DNA from: Candidatus Sulfopaludibacter sp. SbA3
GTDB taxonomy: Bacteria; Acidobacteriota; Terriglobia; Bryobacterales; Bryobacteraceae
NCBI GenBank assembly: GCA_945861255.1
Contig: CAMAUG010000130.1
Location: 1-9,796 of the forward strand
Length of the DNA stretch: 9,796 nucleotides
Reading direction: 5' to 3'
Shown in pieces: positions 6,199 to 9,796 of the stretch. Position numbers and translations under genes: made by a program. The notes below the pieces were generated by a model. It worked only from the letters and a program-made list of their open reading frames with translations. It searched no databases and was not told where the DNA came from. How positions within the stretch are numbered: the stretch's first letter is position 1; every line of letters starts with the position of its first letter.

Positions 6199-7131
6199 TT
6201 AGTAGGCGAGCTGGAAAATAATATGCACGACGGCCGCGAAATCCATCGGGACTCCGTTGCGCGAGGCGGGGCGAAACCGGATGGCGCGCGCGGCATCCAC
6301 GGCAGTCTCGTCGAGTCCATGGCCCAGACCCCGGATCACGCGCCGCACCCGCGCCTCCCCGGAGGCGGCAAACAACAATTCGACCAGTACCTCTCCTTCG
6401 ATTTGCAAGCGGCGCGCTTCCGCCGTATAAATGGGACGCGGCTTAAAGAGTATTTCGATAGCCGAGGCAAGGGGCAGCGCGGAACTCGAACCGGGCGGCA
6501 CCGCAGTAGAGGAGGGAGTGAATGCAGCGTCCTGAAAGCCGCCCTGCGTTATCGAAACATCCGCGACTGGAGCGCGCGAGGTGGAGACCGTTGCGAAGCT
6601 ACCGGAAGTCTGCATACCCGGGCGGGCAGGGGGCGCGTCCCGAGTGGCGGTTTGTACGCCGATGAAACCGGTGGCTTGAACCAACGCGGAGGCGGGAGCA
6701 ACTGCGGAAGCAAGGGTGAAAGAGGATAGATTGCCGGTCTTCAGCGGGGGCGGCGGCAACGTGGGCAGGGATGCCCGGAGTGCGGCCGGCAGGTTATTGG
6801 GAACTTCGAGCGGGGGAGCGGAGCTAACCTCAGCCACCGGCCTGGCAATCACGAGCGGTGGCTGAGGTGCCGCGAATGCACGCCGCACTTGGGGCGCCGG
6901 TGTACGGATCAGCGCGAAAGCGGCGGTGAGCGGCGGCTTGCGTTTGCGCGCAGGCCGGGGCGGCGCGAGAGATCTCTCGGCGGGCGCCGCAAGCACCACC
7001 AGGGTGACGCGCCGGTAGTTGCCGAAGTCCCCTGGAGTGGGGCGCGGCGTAAGTCCAGCGAACAGCAGAACCGCCACCCCGCCCGCGTGCAGGCACACGC
7101 TGATTCCCAGAGACCGTGCAGTTCTTCTCAC
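6199..7131 (-). CDS. TonB-family protein with C-terminal TonB domain
   Basis: A 310-residue protein with an N-terminal inner-membrane anchor (about 9-27), a long Pro/Ala-rich periplasmic segment with a basic patch RKRKPP at 62-67, and a TonB C-terminal domain at about 225-310. That domain shows KPRPIYTAEARRLQIEGEV and the closing AIRFRPASRNGVPMDFAA pattern. TonB proteins pass energy from the inner-membrane ExbB/ExbD motor to outer-membrane transporters. The same C-terminal domain also occurs in proteins with other envelope roles. No exbB, exbD or TonB-dependent receptor lies in the window, so a classical transport role is unproven. The start is GTG at 7131, which places the membrane anchor just inside the N-terminus. 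The preceding ribosome site is weak. It lies 33 bases after the zinc-ribbon gene and three bases before the M48-like gene, in the same operon. Confidence 0.87.
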   Translation of the reverse strand: MRRTARSLGISVCLHAGGVAVLLFAGLTPRPTPGDFGNYRRVTLVVLAAPAERSLAPPRPARKRKPPLTAAFALIRTPAPQVRRAFAAPQPPLVIARPVAEVSSAPPLEVPNNLPAALRASLPTLPPPPLKTGNLSSFTLASAVAPASALVQATGFIGVQTATRDAPPARPGMQTSGSFATVSTSRAPVADVSITQGGFQDAAFTPSSTAVPPGSSSALPLASAIEILFKPRPIYTAEARRLQIEGEVLVELLFAASGEARVRRVIRGLGHGLDETAVDAARAIRFRPASRNGVPMDFAAVVHIIFQLAY

Positions 7132-7164
7132 AAGCTCTGCATCGGCAGGAGTGTGTGGGCGGCA

Positions 7165-7461
7165 CTACCCGGATATACCTGTATAGCGGAACACCATCCA
7201 GTACATCAGCACCATGCAGACGGCGCAAGCGGAAACGAAAAGCGCGATCCCGGCCCACGGATTAGCCCTGGGATCCGTGTTCCCGATGGGAAAGGGAGAA
7301 AATCCGAACCACGCCTGGCGGGCGCAGCAATCGTGGCAACGGCAGATTTGGCCTCCCAGATAGGAGAACAGGCGCTCGATGGGGCCCCGGCGGCGCGAAC
7401 GATGGACCCGGACGGATCCGCATTTGGGACAATGCCGCAGGACATTTTCAGTGACGGTCAT
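7165..7461 (-). CDS. Small zinc-ribbon membrane protein, function unknown
   Basis: A 98-residue protein of unrecognised family. CPKCGS at 11-16 and CRCHDC at 40-45 form the two knuckles of a probable zinc ribbon, with likely ligands C11, C14, C42 and C45. Between them is a strongly basic segment (RSRRRGPIER). Residues 70-91 are a single membrane helix, and only a few residues follow it. With no signal peptide, the ribbon probably faces the cytoplasm. The ATG at 7461 overlaps the stop of the TPR gene (ATGA), and GGGAG lies a few bases upstream, so the start is well supported. The operon position suggests it works with the TPR and TonB-like proteins, for instance as a small membrane adaptor. 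That is inference only. Confidence 0.8.
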   Translation of the reverse strand: MTVTENVLRHCPKCGSVRVHRSRRRGPIERLFSYLGGQICRCHDCCARQAWFGFSPFPIGNTDPRANPWAGIALFVSACAVCMVLMYWMVFRYTGISG

Positions 7462-8957
7462 AAGGCTCCCTTTGCCTCGGTCGGCTCCGGCACAACGTCC
7501 AGCCGCAGGTGGCGCAAAAGCAATTTTCCGGACGCCCGCGTACCCCCGGGCTCACGCCGATAGATCAGGCGCAGCCGGTGCGCGCCCGGTGTGGGAGGCA
7601 TGAACTCCCAGCTCGCCGGACGCCATTCCGACGCAGGATCGAGTGGTGGACTCATGAGTGCTTCCACTTGGGTTGCCGGCGATGCCGGCGGCGGCGAGGA
7701 CACCCAAGCCCAGCGCAGGCCGCTGTTGGCAGGAGGTTCGGGCGCTGTCCCGCGCCACGAAAAATCGAAGCTCAAACGGCGGCGTTGCCGCGTTGTCACC
7801 ACCCATTGTTCGAGCAGCGCGCAGACTTCCGGTTGAGCGCCCGATAGCTCGAATTGCATCGTGTGAGGGCGCCAACTGGCGTGCACGCCATCCGCGGCAA
7901 CTGGCTTCCAATCGAAACCCAGCCCGGAGGGGACTTGCTGAAAGTCTCCGTTGGTGAGCGCGAGACCCCCGCCGGTTTTCGGAAACCCTCCCAACCCGCT
8001 CCACATCTCAATTGCCTCACGTGGGTGTTGGGATTCCAGCAGCCGGCTAGTAAAATCCGCCAGACGCATCGCATCACCCGACACGCTTTGCACATGGTTC
8101 ACGCCATGCGCCACACCCGTTCCAAACACCGCAGCTGACTCCTCGCCGGACTGAGGCAGGCTCCCGGACACCCTCGCTAGAATGCGGCGCGCCACTTTGA
8201 GAGCGTCGTCCAGACGCCGCTCCGCGATAAGGAAATCCAGATAGTCTCGTTCGAAGGGAGCGCCAGCCTCCAATCGATCCAAAGCCACTGCCGGTTCCCG
8301 CTCCATGCGATCGGCAAGTTCGATCAAAGGCTGGCGATGATCGTAGGCCAGGGCCGCAGCGCGCCGCGCGGCACGCCAGAACGTGGCCGCGTCCCCGTGC
8401 CGAAAGGCGAAATTCGCCAACGTCCAGGCCGGAAGATATTGCCGGTCGGCGCGGGCCGCGCGTTCGAGCGCTTGTCTGGCCTTCTCTAGCGCCTCCGGTG
8501 CGAATGTTTCCGCGCGGGTTTCCCGCGCCATGGCCTCTCGCGCCGGCCTCCCACGTGCCGGCGTCGCGCCAACGGCTTCACCGTTTCCGGCCTGGACGCG
8601 GGCGTTCCGCTCCAAAACCAGACCCAGCGCGATCCACGTCGCGGCCGCGCGCGGGTTGGCCTTTACAGCATTCCGCAGGTGCGCCGCTCCGTTATGTTCC
8701 TCCAACTCGGCCAGTCGCTCGTGGTATTGCACGTTGCCGATGCGGGCGGCACGCGCCGTCGACACCGGTACATCCGTCCGAAACTCCCATTCGGCGGTAG
8801 CCAACGCAACGGCGCTGGCGGCGGCGACGCCGCACAAGACCAGCACCGCCGCCGAAAGTACGCGCGTCCGAGCGCGAAACCAACCAGTGGACCGCCCTAC
8901 CGATCCAGCCTTGCGCCGTCTCGCTCCGGACCACTCAAATGGGGCGCCGCTGGTCAA
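7458..8957 (-). CDS. Membrane-anchored TPR protein with C-terminal beta-sandwich-like domain
   Basis: A 499-residue protein with no firm family name. A basic N-terminus (RRRK, RARTR) is followed by one membrane helix at about 33-55, so the rest should be periplasmic. Helical repeats of TPR type lie at about 85-120 (AAHLRNAVKANPRAAATWIALG) and 155-265 (paired ALEKARQALERAARAD and RRLDDALKVARRIL helices). A charged low-complexity insert (118-152) splits them. From about 333, LALTNGDFQQVPSGLGFDWKP begins a beta-rich domain resembling carbohydrate-binding or galactose-binding sandwiches. That match is by eye only. The start is TTG at 8957, overlapping the FecR-like stop as TTGA. No in-frame ATG or GTG occurs before the membrane helix, so TTG is likely true. 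Similar TPR proteins often sit in exopolysaccharide loci, but no glycosyltransferase or polymerase is visible here. Confidence 0.75.
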   Translation of the reverse strand: MTSGAPFEWSGARRRKAGSVGRSTGWFRARTRVLSAAVLVLCGVAAASAVALATAEWEFRTDVPVSTARAARIGNVQYHERLAELEEHNGAAHLRNAVKANPRAAATWIALGLVLERNARVQAGNGEAVGATPARGRPAREAMARETRAETFAPEALEKARQALERAARADRQYLPAWTLANFAFRHGDAATFWRAARRAAALAYDHRQPLIELADRMEREPAVALDRLEAGAPFERDYLDFLIAERRLDDALKVARRILARVSGSLPQSGEESAAVFGTGVAHGVNHVQSVSGDAMRLADFTSRLLESQHPREAIEMWSGLGGFPKTGGGLALTNGDFQQVPSGLGFDWKPVAADGVHASWRPHTMQFELSGAQPEVCALLEQWVVTTRQRRRLSFDFSWRGTAPEPPANSGLRWAWVSSPPPASPATQVEALMSPPLDPASEWRPASWEFMPPTPGAHRLRLIYRREPGGTRASGKLLLRHLRLDVVPEPTEAKGAL

Positions 8958-9796
8958 CGGCTCAGTCCGCTCAGCTTGCCCGAAGCGGCCAGTCCGCCGA
9001 CGGTGGCAGCCGCAGCGATGCCCCCCACCACGGCAATCGTCGTTCCGGAAATAGCAGCCCCGATCCCGGCGCCCGCCGCAGCTCCTCCTGCCGCTCCCCC
9101 CACGCCCGCTGCCGCTGCTTTGCGGCCCTGGAGCCGCCTCACGCTAGTGGCGTTTATCAACTGCGAGGCGTCGCTCACGGGAGTCGCCCCGGGATCGGCC
9201 GCACCTATGACTTCCACCCGCCAGCCGACATCCTTCTCTAATCCGGCGCCGGTGACCTCCAAGGTCACGTTGGTGGTTTCATCCGTGATCAGATAATGGC
9301 CTCCCTTGTTTTGCAGCGTTCCGGTTAATTTGGTGATTCCGCCCGCGCCCTCGCCCTGCGGTTCAAAAGCCAGCGTCAGGCCGGGGGGCAGGTGGGCGAC
9401 CACCGCGCCCCGCGCATTGAGGACCCGGAACGATCCGGTCAACGCGGCCAGTTGCACGCGCGCGTTACCCAGCAAAGCGATCCGTCCCGTGGAGTTGCCG
9501 GTTTCCGGATGGATCGTCAACCCGCGCGCTTCAACGCGGAGACCGACGGTTTTCTCCAGCCGGCCTTCGCCGCGTTCGAGCACCACACGGTCGCCGAAGA
9601 ATCGGCCCTTCGAATCAGGGGCCAGCGAAAACCGCGCTCCGCTCGATAATTCCATCGATGAACCCACCGTGGTGGTTTCAATGGTGGCGCCTTCGAGCAG
9701 CGACGCATTATTACTGACCGTCGCCTGATTTGAGCGGAACGCTCCTTTGGCCGTCACAGTCCCAATGGCGGGGGGCGCCGCTTCAAGAATTCCAAG
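8954..9796 (-). CDS. FecR-like domain protein with glycine-zipper tail (5' end outside window)
   Basis: The frame stays open to the window edge. Translation upstream of the internal GTG at 9757 continues as LGILEAAPPAIGTVTAKGAF, which reads as normal protein, so GTG 9757 is not the start and the gene is 5'-partial. At least 280 residues are encoded. A FecR-like beta domain is suggested by GATIETTTVGSSMELSSGARFSL and VQLAALTGSFRVLNARGAVVAHL. FecR domains occur in anti-sigma regulators and in periplasmic proteins of polysaccharide systems. No sigma-factor gene is seen. The C-terminus is an Ala/Gly-rich hydrophobic run (GVGGAAGGAAAGAGIGAAIS onward to GGLAAS) resembling a glycine-zipper membrane segment. 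The stop overlaps the TTG of the TPR gene, making this the first visible gene of the operon. Confidence 0.78.
   Translation of the reverse strand, partial: LGILEAAPPAIGTVTAKGAFRSNQATVSNNASLLEGATIETTTVGSSMELSSGARFSLAPDSKGRFFGDRVVLERGEGRLEKTVGLRVEARGLTIHPETGNSTGRIALLGNARVQLAALTGSFRVLNARGAVVAHLPPGLTLAFEPQGEGAGGITKLTGTLQNKGGHYLITDETTNVTLEVTGAGLEKDVGWRVEVIGAADPGATPVSDASQLINATSVRRLQGRKAAAAGVGGAAGGAAAGAGIGAAISGTTIAVVGGIAAAATVGGLAASGKLSGLSR

Noticed and set aside
9757..9757. GTG at 9757 as the true start of the FecR-like gene
   Set aside because: The frame continues upstream to the window edge with protein-like sequence, and no signal peptide or ribosome site is seen at the GTG.

Overview
This is a GC-rich, gene-dense bacterial chromosomal window from a Gram-negative-type (diderm) organism. 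The evidence for that is several secreted envelope proteins, a TonB-family protein, an AMIN/Amidase_3 cell-wall amidase and a lytic transglycosylase. Three things recall Acidobacteriota, perhaps the Solibacter/Bryobacter lineage: a FecR-like protein beside a TPR protein, a secreted M48-like protein with a long N-terminal extension, and short GC-rich intergenic repeats. That placement is inference from gene style and could not be checked. No rRNA, tRNA, CRISPR array, insertion sequence or phage gene was seen.

Left part (1-752). On the minus strand, mobA (molybdenum cofactor guanylyltransferase) is followed, with an ATGA overlap, by the first 15 codons of a gene that looks like an ABC-transporter ATPase and leaves the window. 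A 120-base divergent spacer separates mobA from the plus-strand genes.

Middle part, plus strand (753-4147). A small secreted lytic transglycosylase is followed by a secreted N-acetylmuramoyl-L-alanine amidase with an AMIN domain, a long Pro/Ala/Val linker and a complete Amidase_3 zinc site. They probably form a two-gene peptidoglycan-cleaving unit: one cuts the glycan strand, the other removes the peptide stem. The amidase start is unclear and may lie inside the upstream gene. A pirin-family cupin follows. The 188 bases between it and the convergent gene hold a degenerate 19-20 base tandem repeat.

Right part, minus strand (9796 down to 4336). Five tightly packed genes read as one operon: a FecR-like protein (5' end outside the window), a membrane-anchored TPR protein with a probable C-terminal beta-sandwich, a 98-residue zinc-ribbon membrane protein, a TonB-like protein and a secreted M48-like protein. 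Junctions are TTGA, ATGA, 33 bases and 3 bases. The M48-like protein keeps the family fold signature but its zinc motif reads GELAH instead of HELAH, so it is probably a pseudopeptidase. The set looks like an uncharacterised cell-envelope module and is the most interesting part of the window. Its role cannot be read from sequence alone.
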